Shown here one piece after another: positions 56,354-64,000 of a stretch of DNA of 64,000 nt (position 1 is the first letter of the stretch; each line of letters begins with the position of its first letter). The notes beneath the pieces were generated by a model. The model saw nothing but the letters and a program-made list of their open reading frames with translations, had not been told where the DNA came from and did not search any database. Location of the stretch: positions 1,980,501 to 2,044,500 of the forward strand of contig NZ_CP018632.1 in NCBI RefSeq assembly GCF_002215215.1. The letters run 5' to 3'. This DNA is from Granulosicoccus antarcticus IMCC3135. Its GTDB lineage: Bacteria > Pseudomonadota > Gammaproteobacteria > Granulosicoccales > Granulosicoccaceae. The position numbers were made by a program, and so were the translations under genes.

Positions 56354-56616
56354 TGGGTCGATCGGGAAATAAGGTGATACTCAGAGTCTGCGTGCGCCCG
56401 TCCGACAAGGCGACCCGACGAAGGCGCACTGGAGTGCGGCGAGGAGGGGCAACGCAGGTGGACGGGCGCACGCAGACTCCCGAAGGGCGAGTTTGTCAGC
56501 CGCGCTGCCTGCGTTGTTCCCCCTCGCAGTACTCCAGTACGCCTTCGTGTGAACGCCTTGCCATCACGGCTGACAAACTCGCTGAGTATTACCTTATTTC
56601 CCGATCGACCCACTAG
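56350..56616. mobile_element. 267-bp palindromic MITE/REPIN-like element
   Basis: Outer ends are inverted repeats: 26 bases perfect (56350-56375 with 56591-56616), 35 bases with one mismatch. Inside lie two hairpins: a perfect 20-pair stem (56384-56403 with 56460-56479) and a perfect 16-pair stem (56487-56502 with 56567-56582). The loops of the two hairpins are diverged copies of each other in opposite orientation (compare GAAGGCGCACTGGAGTGC at 56420-56437 with the complement of the segment around 56528-56546). CTAG at both ends may be a target duplication. There is no coding capacity; open frames on both strands are by-products of the symmetry. Confidence 0.85.
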
Positions 56617-57282
56617 CTATAGGACGTGCGTTTCCTGGCGTTATCATGAACGTATACGCTGAAGAGCATGTTATGCCAACTCTTGTACTCGTGAGCGTGG
56701 AAGCTGCCATGGGCACTGGAAGTCTGAAGCCTTTATCATGAGTATTGAGTCCGCCCCTGTTCATGCAAACATTACGCTACTTGAAAGCTATGCAATCTTG
56801 ACATGATTCTTGCCATTGCAAGGGCAGGTGTGGCAATTCATGGTTGCATCGCAGATGATGTGGCAGGTACTCAGATCACGCAAAGCGTGATGAACGGGCT
56901 GGAGCTGCCGCGTGATAAAGTGTCGTTCGCTAAAGATTGGAAGGGAAGGAACAGCACTGATTGTCTGTTTCAATTCGATCTTCATGACGAGTAATTGTTT
57001 CAACAGGCAGCTATGCTCAAGCCACCTCGGCAATACTCGCACCCCCGGCGAGGACCTTGACGATGCCAATCGGGTTCTGAGCGGGGAAGTGCGGTTGTGA
57101 GAGGTGCTGGATGACTGTTCGGTGCCGTGGAAGAAGATGTGATGCCAGTAGATGATGTGAGAGTGGAGTGAATGATAGCCAGGAAGGGCTGAAGCCTGAT
57201 CGACTTGCCCTTGAGTAAGCTGTAATACTTCGGACACACGGGCAAGTTGAGTATCCAATACAAAGCATAATAATAATGAAAC
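56617..57282. other. Gene-poor stretch
   Basis: About 670 bases with no supportable gene. Frames such as 56803-56994 (plus) and 56788-57258 (minus) lack ribosome sites and recognisable motifs. Plus-strand reading between 57030 and 57280 gives short protein-like stretches broken by many stops, which suggests decayed coding sequence, but I could not assign it. Confidence 0.5.
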
Positions 57283-58242
57283 ATGGAACTACTTAGCTGT
57301 CCGCAATGTGCCCAAGTCGTCTATTTCGATAATGACGTTTGTCTCTCCTGCAATACGCGGTTGGCGTTCGATCCTGGTCCTCTGGCTATGGTCAAGGCTG
57401 ATGTTGATGCGGTTATGTGCAAGAACGCATCGAATCATAGTGTTTGCAACTGGACAGCGTTGCCAGACAGCTCGTTTTGCCTGGCCTGCAATGCGAACAA
57501 GACGATTCCAGATCTGTCCGCACATGGAAACCTGTCGCGCTGGCGTGCCATGGAACAGGCAAAGCGTCGGCTCTATTATTCGTTGCGTGAACTTGGCCTG
57601 GTTGAGGTCAGTGCACAACCTTTTCCTGAGCGTGCACCGCCTCTGCGGTTCCAGTTTCTGGGTGCAACCGCGAACAGACCGGTCACAACGGGTCATGAGG
57701 ATGGTCTCATCACCATTGATATTGCCGAGGCGGAGGACGCCGAGCGAGAACGCAGACGTGATGCGCTGGGTGAAGATTACCGGACCCCATTGGGTCACCT
57801 TCGGCACGAAACCGGACATTACTTCTGGTTATTGCTGGTCGACAGCGTCAATCAACATGATGGATTCCGGGCGATATTCGGTGATGAACGGCAGGACTAC
57901 TCCAAGGCGCTGAAGCACCATTATGAGAAGGGTCCGCGTGCCGACCGGCAGGACTGCTATATAACGGCCTACGCGTCAGCGCATCCGCACGAAGACTGGG
58001 CAGAAACGTTTGCTCATTATCTACACATCTACGACACCATGATGACGGCACAGGAAATCGGATTCATTCCCTTGGTAGAGCTGGATGGTCAGACACTGGT
58101 TGAGATGTGGATTCCGTTGAGCGTTCGATTGAATCTTCTTAATCGAAGTATGGGGGTCCGGGATCTTTACCCGTTTGTGCTGACAAAGCCGGTACGTGAC
58201 AAACTGATTTACGTTCACGAGGCCATACAACGCTCGAGATAG
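57283..58242 (+). CDS. Putative zinc-binding metallopeptidase with zinc-ribbon N-terminus
   Basis: 319 residues. The first 75 residues hold cysteine pairs CPQC, CLSC, a CNW region and CLAC, forming zinc-ribbon-like motifs. The core has RHETGHYFW, a variant HExxH zinc site, followed by a downstream acidic/histidine cluster HPHEDWAETFAHYLHI. This matches the bacterial 'putative zinc-binding metallo-peptidase' family (DUF2248/PF15887 type), whose substrates are unknown. No signal peptide, so cytoplasmic. The ribosome site is poor. Confidence 0.8.
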   Translation: MELLSCPQCAQVVYFDNDVCLSCNTRLAFDPGPLAMVKADVDAVMCKNASNHSVCNWTALPDSSFCLACNANKTIPDLSAHGNLSRWRAMEQAKRRLYYSLRELGLVEVSAQPFPERAPPLRFQFLGATANRPVTTGHEDGLITIDIAEAEDAERERRRDALGEDYRTPLGHLRHETGHYFWLLLVDSVNQHDGFRAIFGDERQDYSKALKHHYEKGPRADRQDCYITAYASAHPHEDWAETFAHYLHIYDTMMTAQEIGFIPLVELDGQTLVEMWIPLSVRLNLLNRSMGVRDLYPFVLTKPVRDKLIYVHEAIQRSR

Positions 58243-58349
58243 GGCGCTGTTTGACAGTACCTCAGTCGGCATCACGCAAGAGCAGGAAGGCACTAAGCCA
58301 GCGAGACTGTTTGATTGTTTTGACCAGCCTGGTCTTGACGTTGAGTCAC

Positions 58350-59459
58350 CTACAATCGGGTATTCAGGCCAAGTTGCTTGCGAGTGAGAATGAACCAGTC
58401 ACCGCCTTGCTTTTTCTTTGTATTGCCGTTGTCTCGAACAAACAATACGCCCGAGTCCGGAGAGGGATCAAGATCCATGAGTGCCAGTCCCTCGACACGC
58501 TTCAGCATTTCTTCTTGCTCACCAAGTTCTATTCGAATAGCTGGCTCTTGACCCGCTGCCGGTAATCGCCAGAGCTTGTAGGAATCATCCTTGTGATTCT
58601 CACGGCGGCTAATCAGTAGCAGTTGATCGCTCTGGTCATCATAGGTCATGGCGCGCAATCCGCCTTTATCAAGATCGACCGACCATAGTGTCTTGTCCAG
58701 TTCTGGTTGAGCATCATCATTAAAGTAGGCGGCGGGATTTTTCAGACGAATGATGATTGCGTTACCATTCAATACCGGAGTGCGAAAACCGATCAAGAGC
58801 ACGTCACGACTGCGATCGTATGCCAGCGCTTCGATATTCATGGAAGCTGCCTTTTTTTTGCTTTTTCCTTCAGTATCAGTCGCCAGTTGCGGGTAACTCT
58901 TCAGCAAGTCCCGTCGTAAGGTCAGTTTCGTGGAAACGTTGTGCATTCGTCCGTCGCGGATGGAGAATCGCAGCAGCTTCTGTCGCTCGCTACTCCAGTA
59001 CGGTGTTGAATCATCGTGTGAACTAATGATATAGAGCTGTTGCAGTTGATCATGCGCAGCGCCTTCAAGGTCGTCAAGTACACCAACGGATAGTCGCTCA
59101 GTCAGGCTCGAGGGCAGCTCTAGTCGGGTCTCGTCTTTGAGCGCAACTGCATTGCCTGTCAAGACCTCAGCTGTTACCAGGCGTAGTGCTTGAGCCGGCT
59201 CGTCTTCAACGATCAGGAAACGACCGTTGGGTAAAGGAGCAATGCCAGAGGGCTCGTAGAGCGTTGTGAAGCTGCCATCGAGCTTCATTGACAGATTGTT
59301 TGTGGATGGATCAATCAATTTTTCCTGATCAATCTGCGGAGTGCTTGCCCGGCCAGTGCTGCCCGCCGAAACCATGATGATAGCCAGAATAAAAGCAGGA
59401 ACAGTCCGTGGTTCTGGTTTGCGAGAATGGTTTACAGGAGTGGTAAGTGATTTGTCCAT
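58350..59459 (-). CDS. Exported DUF3616-like beta-propeller protein
   Basis: 369 residues with a hydrophobic export signal or anchor at about 20-38 (AFILAIIMVSAGSTGRA). The mature part has repeated strand patterns: GIAPLPNGRFLIVEDE, QLQQLYIISSHDDS, ASMNIEALAYDRSRDVLLIGFRTPV, GLRAMTYDDQSDQLLLISR, VEGLALMDLDPSPDSGVLFV. These resemble DUF3616/esterase-like phytase propellers. Its start lies 28 bases inside the end of the PycTM gene, so the two are co-transcribed and probably coupled. Function unknown. Confidence 0.65.
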   Translation of the reverse strand: MDKSLTTPVNHSRKPEPRTVPAFILAIIMVSAGSTGRASTPQIDQEKLIDPSTNNLSMKLDGSFTTLYEPSGIAPLPNGRFLIVEDEPAQALRLVTAEVLTGNAVALKDETRLELPSSLTERLSVGVLDDLEGAAHDQLQQLYIISSHDDSTPYWSSERQKLLRFSIRDGRMHNVSTKLTLRRDLLKSYPQLATDTEGKSKKKAASMNIEALAYDRSRDVLLIGFRTPVLNGNAIIIRLKNPAAYFNDDAQPELDKTLWSVDLDKGGLRAMTYDDQSDQLLLISRRENHKDDSYKLWRLPAAGQEPAIRIELGEQEEMLKRVEGLALMDLDPSPDSGVLFVRDNGNTKKKQGGDWFILTRKQLGLNTRL

Positions 59460-60286
59460 TTCATGCTCTCGATAATCAGAAGTGACATAACTGACAAGAT
59501 TATTCCACCAATGAATACTGTATACGAGTAATGCAACTTGCGGTATTTTCTGTCCGCGGTTGAACCCAGTTCATGAACATGAGAGATCATGTTTTTGTAA
59601 ACCCGATCATCGTCTGCCAACATGTATGACATCGCTTCAACGTATTGCTTTTCACTCAGATCCGAAAATTCTTCGAAAGCAAGCAAATGAGCTTTGTTCT
59701 CTTTGAAATCCTTCGGCGTAAATTTCTTGCGGCTGACATCGGGCCGCGCTGCCAGCACTGCAAAGACAGTCGCCATGGCACTGCTCAACAGAAATAGCGT
59801 GATCGGAATGGCAAACCAGATGTCGACGCCAATGAAATGTGTTCCTGAAATAATGAGCATGGATATCAGCAACCCGTTAAGCGAAATCATGATATTCGCT
59901 TTAACTGCAGCCAGAGAGAGCATATCCAACTGAGCTCGGTATGCATTGCGAAGTAACGTATCTATGCCCCGACGAGCGAGTATTTTGTTCTTTTTCCTGG
60001 GCTTGTTCTCTTTTTTCGCCACGTTTTTCTTTTTTGATCTTTTCGGCGTCCCGGTCATGTCTGATTTTTCGGAATTGCCGGGTTTTCTGAGCGGCCCTCT
60101 GCCGACGAGATCGCCCTGGATAACACTGGGAAGCAGAACCGGTGAATCCTTGCGCAGTTCGAAAACAAGAGGGTCGGTAATGTTAGATGTATCATGCGCG
60201 GCAGAGGAACCGTCCGCATTGAGAGGCAGCACATCGAGGCCATTGACTGAATCGCTGAATCTTGCGGTCTCACTGAAATTCGACAT
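59432..60286 (-). CDS. PycTM (Pycsar effector, DUF5706) membrane protein with long basic N-terminus
   Basis: 284 residues. Residues 1-110 are hydrophilic, with a lysine/arginine cluster at about 81-102. From 111 on the protein follows the PycTM pattern: LLRNAYRAQLDMLSLAAVKA, NIMISLNGLLISML (TM1, about 129-149), a second segment ending in FAVLAARP (156-182), a cytoplasmic-type helix pair with FEEFSDLSEKQYVEAMSYML and DRVYKNMISHVHELG, RKYRKLHYSYTVFIGG, and a third segment at 254-274. In Pycsar systems such proteins disrupt the membrane when cCMP or cUMP is made. A strong GGAGG precedes the ATG. No cyclase gene is seen nearby, so its role here is open. Confidence 0.8.
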   Translation of the reverse strand: MSNFSETARFSDSVNGLDVLPLNADGSSAAHDTSNITDPLVFELRKDSPVLLPSVIQGDLVGRGPLRKPGNSEKSDMTGTPKRSKKKNVAKKENKPRKKNKILARRGIDTLLRNAYRAQLDMLSLAAVKANIMISLNGLLISMLIISGTHFIGVDIWFAIPITLFLLSSAMATVFAVLAARPDVSRKKFTPKDFKENKAHLLAFEEFSDLSEKQYVEAMSYMLADDDRVYKNMISHVHELGSTADRKYRKLHYSYTVFIGGIILSVMSLLIIESMKWTNHLPLL

Positions 60287-60471
60287 TCTGGTTCTATTCC
60301 TCCGTCAAGGATGTGAATTTTCACCATTTTCGACCAATGCTCATAGAAACCTGTCCAAGCTCATGGCTACTATTGGGCAAATTCAATATGGTATGGGATT
60401 CACTGGGCCCAGGTATGTAAAAGAGGCCCACGTTCCATGCCAGAGTCATGAGTTTTTATTCATAGTCATTA

Positions 60472-60489
60472 TGAACATGAATATGTTCA
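60472..60489. repeat. Inverted repeat upstream of the PycTM gene
   Basis: TGAACAT and ATGTTCA separated by GAAT (60472-60489), lying about 190 bases upstream of the PycTM start and just beyond the end of the kinase remnant. It could be an operator or structural remnant; no T tail is present. Confidence 0.4.
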
Positions 60490-60508
60490 CTGCTGAGTTC
60501 ATGTCTCG

Positions 60509-61600
60509 TCAAGGCGTTTCAACTTCGGTTTTGGCAAGCATTTGATCTACCAGTGCCTGCGCCAGATCGTTGATCCTGAAAGGTGTTTTGCAAAAACACG
60601 ATACCTTCATCGATGTTCCCATTATGAATTATGGAGCTCTCCGTAAAACCGGACATGAAAATGGTTTTTACGTTTGGCAGTCTAGCCGCAAGTTTCTCCG
60701 TCAGACGCCGCCCATCGGTATTACCCGGAAAGATGATATCGAACAGAATCATATCTACTCTTTTGACGTGCTTGATCAACTCCAGCGATGATGGCTCATC
60801 GAAGGCACAATAATCCAGGCTAGGGATTCCACCTGATTGGCGATCACCTGCCGTAATTGCTCGTTATCCTCGATGCATGAAAACATGCAGGCCTGCGAGT
60901 TGTGTGCGATGATCGATAGGCACCTTGGCTGGCATCTGGGCGACGTCTTGCTTCACCCAGGGCAGGTAGAGCCTGATAGTGGTGCCATGGCGCTCTTCTG
61001 AACAGATCTTTAAATGCCCCTTGGATTGCTTGGCGAAACCGAAGGCCATGGACAGACCCAGACCGGTACCCTGACCGATGGCTTTGGTGGTGAAGAATGG
61101 CTCAATACATTGTTTGATGACATCCTCGCTCATGCCGTGCCCAGAGTCGGTGACTGATATGCAGACATAATTGCCGGGTGCCACTTCCATGTTGGCACGC
61201 GCATAGTTTGTATCCAGCCTTGCATTACTGCATTCGATGATCAATGAGCCTCCATCGGGCATGGCATCGCGTGCATTCACCACCAGGTTGAGCAGCACCG
61301 CTTCCAGCTGAGCCTGGTCGGTGATGGCTCTCCACAGCCCGGCATCGCTTATTATTTCCAGATCGATGGATTCCCCGACAGAGGTTCGTATCAGCAGGGT
61401 TGAGTCTCTGACAAGTTTGCCTACATCCAGAACGACCGGCATCATCGGTTGTTTGCGAGCGAAAGACAAAAGCTGCTGCGTCAGCCTTGCACCTCGTTGG
61501 ACTGCATCGAGCGCGGTATTGTTATGGGAGATAACCACCGGGTTATCGGTGCTGGCGATAGAAAACTCCAGATTGCCGGATATCACTGTCAAAATAGAAG
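60509..61600 (-). pseudogene. Hybrid histidine kinase remnant (ATPase and receiver domains, frameshifted)
   Basis: The frame 61592-60864 reads as kinase from just after the HisKA histidine (TVISGNLEFS), through QLLSFARKQP, the N box LLNLVVNARDAMPDGG and G boxes GHGM and GTGLGLSM. It then shifts frame at about 60880 (VEDNE recovered in another frame) and again near 60800. It continues as a receiver domain (DMILFDIIFPGNTDG, MSGFTES, VFLQ) that shifts once more at an A-run near 60590. The N-terminal sensor and the phospho-histidine motif are missing. Three frameshifts and loss of the 5' half make it a pseudogene. A restored frame would end at 60509. Confidence 0.8.
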
Positions 61601-61619
61601 TGGTTTTACTAGCTCTTTC

Positions 61620-61871
61620 AATACGGTTAGAACGGTAGGTGATAGACGCTTCGTTCTGGATCGTCGTTCAGTAGCCCGCTTGATCATCAACGGTGTGGAG
61701 TTCCAGAAAAACTTATGGATCTGGAGCAACTCCAGTTCAATAATGGAAGCTAGTAGTGAGACGAATTGGTTTCTCCTTCGAACTGGCGACGGATCTTCAG
61801 GGAATAGTCAGTGGCAGAAGGAGCTTCAAGTAGCAAACGTGCTGGAGACTACCGTGGGTCGATCACATTAA
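61620..61871 (+). pseudogene. Possible 3' fragment of an unrecognised gene
   Basis: Plus-strand frame reading RFVLDRRSVARLIINGVEF, then NLWIWSNSSSIMEASSE, NWFLLRTGDGSSGNSQW and ending TTVGRSH. It has the look of a beta-rich exported protein C-terminus rather than random translation. It has no start of its own: on its left the frame runs antisense into the kinase remnant, so both seem truncated at a junction near 61600-61620. Family not recognised. Confidence 0.35.
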
Positions 61872-62441
61872 CGGTAAAACCAAGACATTAAGGCTGGTGA
61901 ATGTTAGTAGTCTACGAGTTTCAGTTGACTTGGCGGCCGACTCGCAACACGACAGCGTCAAACAGAACTATTCAGAGTGTTATGGTGAAAAATCACGTAA
62001 ATTCGTGATCTTCAATTGCTGTTGGCCCTGTCTCAGCGTAATAGTTGATGATTGCTAGTAGCAGCATTTTTTGGAAAACAGGGGACTGCTAAACGAAGCT
62101 GTCACACTATATCGAGGGTGTTTTCTGGAGGGATGCACTGGCAATCTTCGGTGTCACTCATGATCTGGCAGATTTTATCTTTGTTGTATGAATCAGGTTT
62201 TTGCAATCACTATTGCCGGTCTCGCTCAGTACCTTGCGCCGCTCCGCCGTCTGCGTGTTCGCCGACGGACGAGTCGCCGAGAAGCAGGAAGAATCGAAAA
62301 AGCCTCAGGGGTTTGCTGTTGAAATTGTCCCCTAAGTAAAGAGGCCTGCGACAATGGCTCAAACTTGACAATAATGCGGTTAAAACTCTATGGTTAAGCA
62401 GTAAGTCGTAACCATTCAATTGGCCTTTCAGGAGAATTAGT
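61872..62441. other. Intergenic stretch before the VOC gene
   Basis: 570 bases with no supportable gene. A small hairpin ATCACG / CGTGAT lies at 61992-62009. A GC-rich patch (about 62218-62300) inside AT-richer sequence looks like a fragment of foreign coding sequence but could not be assigned. The promoter of the VOC gene must lie near the right end. Confidence 0.4.
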
Positions 62442-62822
62442 ATGGCTAACAATCCAGTAGCTTGGTTCGAGATCTATGTTAACGATATGCCAAGAGCCAG
62501 CAAGTTTTACAGCACCGTATTGGCTGTGGAGTTTGAGCCGTTGGGGGATCCCAATGATGCCTCCATAGAAATGATGGCTTTCCCATCCAACATGGAGCAG
62601 TACGGTGCTGCTGGTGCGTTGGTCAAGATGGATGGTTTTGATGCCGGTGGCAACGGTACATTGGTGTATTTTGGCTGTGACGACTGCGCTGTTGAAGAAT
62701 CGCGCATCGCTTCAGCAGGTGGCACTGTCGTGAAGCCCAAAATGTCCATTGGCGATTACGGCTTCATATCATTAGCATCAGACACTGAAGGCAATATGTT
62801 TGGCTTGCACTCCATGGCATAA
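62442..62822 (+). CDS. VOC (glyoxalase/bleomycin-resistance fold) family protein
   Basis: 126 residues with AGGAGA eight bases upstream of the ATG. It reads NPVAWFEIYVNDMPRASKFY at the start, typical of one-domain VOC proteins, with paired beta-alpha-beta units (FYSTVLAVEFEPLG; VEESRIASAGGTVVKPKMSIGDYGF) and the closing DTEGNMFGLHSM. Members are metal-dependent enzymes or binding proteins of many kinds; the substrate cannot be read. Intact and well expressed in appearance, although surrounded by decayed sequence. Confidence 0.88.
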   Translation: MANNPVAWFEIYVNDMPRASKFYSTVLAVEFEPLGDPNDASIEMMAFPSNMEQYGAAGALVKMDGFDAGGNGTLVYFGCDDCAVEESRIASAGGTVVKPKMSIGDYGFISLASDTEGNMFGLHSMA

Positions 62823-63457
62823 CAGGGCTATGAGCTGGCCAGGATATTGTTGTCGAACAGCAGCATAGGTGATTCATCGTGTTCAAGCTGTTACACCAAG
62901 AGGCAGTCAGGACAAACGTGAAGATTTGCGCCGCAACTCTATAGATGCTCATTTATGACACAGCTGGATTTTATATAGTTTGGCTGAAATAGCTATTATA
63001 TCTCCAAGCTTGCATTATATTGTCGTAATTAGAGAAATACTGGCTGGTTTTGTTCTCACTGATTTGCAACGTATTGGAGAGGCTACTGCGCGCACTTGTC
63101 TGTTGAGTAGCCATCAGAAACCCCCATCAGAATGACTTCCTAAAGCTCCAGTTATTGGGGGGTATACGTATTCTCACACCTGAATCGCATCATTCACGGA
63201 CAGTGAAAGACGTAGTGGTCTTCCGAACGCAGACGTTGGTCAACATAGACATGACCACAAAGCTCATCTGTCGCTCGGGGACCACTGGGTGACGGACACT
63301 AAGCTAGACAGTAGCTTGCCGATGATTTGAGATCACGCAGCATAGATCCTGAATGAAGACTCCCTCACAGGGCACCTGCATTAAAGGCCTGTGCAGGTAT
63401 TTATGCGGCTTTAGGGTTCGTGAAATAATTAGCTATACATTTCACGAGCCTTTAGTC
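62823..63457. other. AT-richer non-coding stretch with several hairpins
   Basis: No supportable gene in about 630 bases. Hairpins seen: TTCAC/GTGAA at 63193-63207; a nested pair with outer arms AGTGGTC (63214-63220) and GACCACT (63280-63286) and inner arms TGGTCA (63237-63242) and TGACCA (63252-63257); and ACCTGCA/TGCAGGT at about 63374-63398. Whether any is a structured RNA is unknown. Confidence 0.4.
63415..63450 (-). terminator. Stem-loop at the 3' end of the leftward small gene
   Basis: Twelve-pair inverted repeat GGTTCGTGAAAT / ATTTCACGAGCC (one G-T pair) with a twelve-base AT-rich loop. It begins eight bases after the end of the minus-strand gene, the usual place for a terminator, but the tail is not T-rich. 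Confidence 0.5.
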
Positions 63458-63700
63458 TTAAGGAAAAGCGTCGATCGCTACTACCCGGCGTATAAATGGA
63501 GCCATTCCAGCCGGTCCAGAATTTCGATCTTTCAGATGAATACAGATATCTGGTCGACGCGATGCAATGATTCCGATTAAATCACCTCGGATGTTGTCAT
63601 CCAGACCCGCTCCAATAATGACGCTACGGATATTCGGCTCGGCTTCAAATTGCCGTATTACTTCCTCGCGATCATGGGCGCCGAGCCATTCTATTGACAA
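63458..63700 (-). CDS. Small conserved-looking protein, 5' end uncertain
   Basis: 80 residues if the TTG at 63700 is used. The sequence SIEWLGAHDREEVIRQFEA, IRSVIIGAGLDDNIRGDL, then RRPDICIHLKDR and GPAGMAPFIRRV looks like a real folded domain (Rossmann-like beta-alpha units) but I cannot name it. The same frame stays open with protein-like sequence to about 63780 without an ATG or GTG, so the true start may be missing, use a rare codon, or the gene may be damaged. It follows the ABC permease gene on the same strand. Confidence 0.6.
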   Translation of the reverse strand: MSIEWLGAHDREEVIRQFEAEPNIRSVIIGAGLDDNIRGDLIGIIASRRPDICIHLKDRNSGPAGMAPFIRRVVAIDAFP

Positions 63701-63752
63701 ATCGTCCAGCTGACTCGCAACATCATCTACTACGCTGGATAGTGACCAGTGA

Positions 63753-64000
63753 TCAGCCAGATGCGTGACTCTGTTCAGCCTTCTCAGGCGCTAGCCCCTT
63801 AGTCGTGCGCTGCCGTGCCACCCGCATTTGCAGCAAAATCACCAGAAACAGGAAGCTGCCTCGAATGACCTGTTGCCAGTAGGCACTCAGTGAAATGGTG
63901 CCGCGACCATTTTCAAAGTTCAGGATGTTGAACACCAGGCCCAACAACAGTGCACCAATCACCGTTGCCGTGACTGACCCTAATCCGCCTGTGAGCAGCG
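63753..64000 (-). CDS. Sugar-type ABC permease, C-terminal end (RbsC/BPD_transp_2 family)
   Basis: Only the last 82 or so residues are in the window; the rest lies beyond the right edge. The visible part LLTGGLGSVTATVIGALLLG, followed by LVFNILNFENGRG and YWQQVIRGSFLFLVILLQM, is the final membrane region of ribose-type (RbsC) permeases. The hydrophilic tail ends EKAEQSHASG. Presumably the receptor and ATPase genes lie further right. Confidence 0.8.
   Translation of the reverse strand, partial: LLTGGLGSVTATVIGALLLGLVFNILNFENGRGTISLSAYWQQVIRGSFLFLVILLQMRVARQRTTKGLAPEKAEQSHASG

Noticed and set aside
56353-56616. Two 87-residue frames on opposite strands with the same first and last residues
   Set aside because: They are the two strands of the palindromic element; the shared ends reflect the inverted repeat, not protein homology.
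56788-57258. 156-residue minus-strand frame
   Set aside because: No ribosome site, low-complexity-like composition and no recognisable motif; treated as non-coding.
62210-62452. 80-residue minus-strand frame before the VOC gene
   Set aside because: Covers the VOC gene promoter region and shows no convincing family pattern; an insertion-sequence remnant was considered but could not be supported.
1-64000. tRNA or rRNA genes
   Set aside because: No cloverleaf or rRNA segment was recognised by eye in the gaps; a covariance-model scan would be needed to exclude them fully.

Overview
The window looks like a piece of chromosome from a free-living, probably marine, gammaproteobacterium. The ribosomal proteins, RpoA, UvrA and the uvrA/YajR-type MFS arrangement are gammaproteobacterial in character. 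The cobalamin route is the oxygen-dependent (CobG) one. A more exact placement (for example a Granulosicoccus-like Chromatiales lineage) is only a guess.

Layout. 1-2355: tail of a cobalt-chelatase/cobalt-uptake cluster (chelatase AAA+ subunit cut by the window edge, VWA subunit, CbiM-like permease). 2362-9984: a phosphotransferase, an M19 membrane dipeptidase and a complete Dpp/Opp-type peptide ABC importer, all on the plus strand. 9973-10644: tag on the minus strand. 10645-11102: leader region with an attenuator-like hairpin. 11103-24527: merged S10-spc-alpha ribosomal cluster, rplC to rplQ including secY, rpmJ and rpoA, but without rpsJ at its head; several of its gaps carry clean hairpins. 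24580-24618: terminator. 24644-29127: lipid/drug exporter, gpsA and a mannitol-dehydrogenase-family oxidoreductase. 29298-32675: an exported spondin-domain protein followed by a two-component system. 32721-37617 (minus): uvrA, an App1-like phosphatase and an EamA transporter with overlapping genes, divergent from a YajR-like MFS gene. 39134-46222: polyamine module, with puuB/puuA-like catabolic genes divergent from a potABCD-type importer. 46530-55490: cobalamin riboswitch followed by cobG-H-I-J-(K reversed)-L-E-M-B-F, which together convert precorrin-2 to hydrogenobyrinate a,c-diamide; the chelatase genes at the window start would act at the next step (cobalt insertion).

From about 56 kb the character changes to an accessory, gene-poor region. 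A SEC-C-motif protein ends exactly in a 267-bp palindromic MITE/REPIN-like element. Then come a zinc metallopeptidase-like protein, a DUF3616-like exported protein that overlaps a PycTM (Pycsar effector, DUF5706) membrane protein, a frameshifted hybrid-kinase pseudogene abutting a fragment of another gene, a VOC protein, and AT-richer sequence with hairpins. A broken or odd-start small gene and the C-terminal end of a sugar-type ABC permease lie at the right edge. The orphan PycTM gene with its overlapping partner, and no recognisable cyclase nearby, is the best candidate for an unusual system. The palindromic element, the reversed cobK with interlocked start codons, and the rpsJ-less S10 operon are the other main points of interest.
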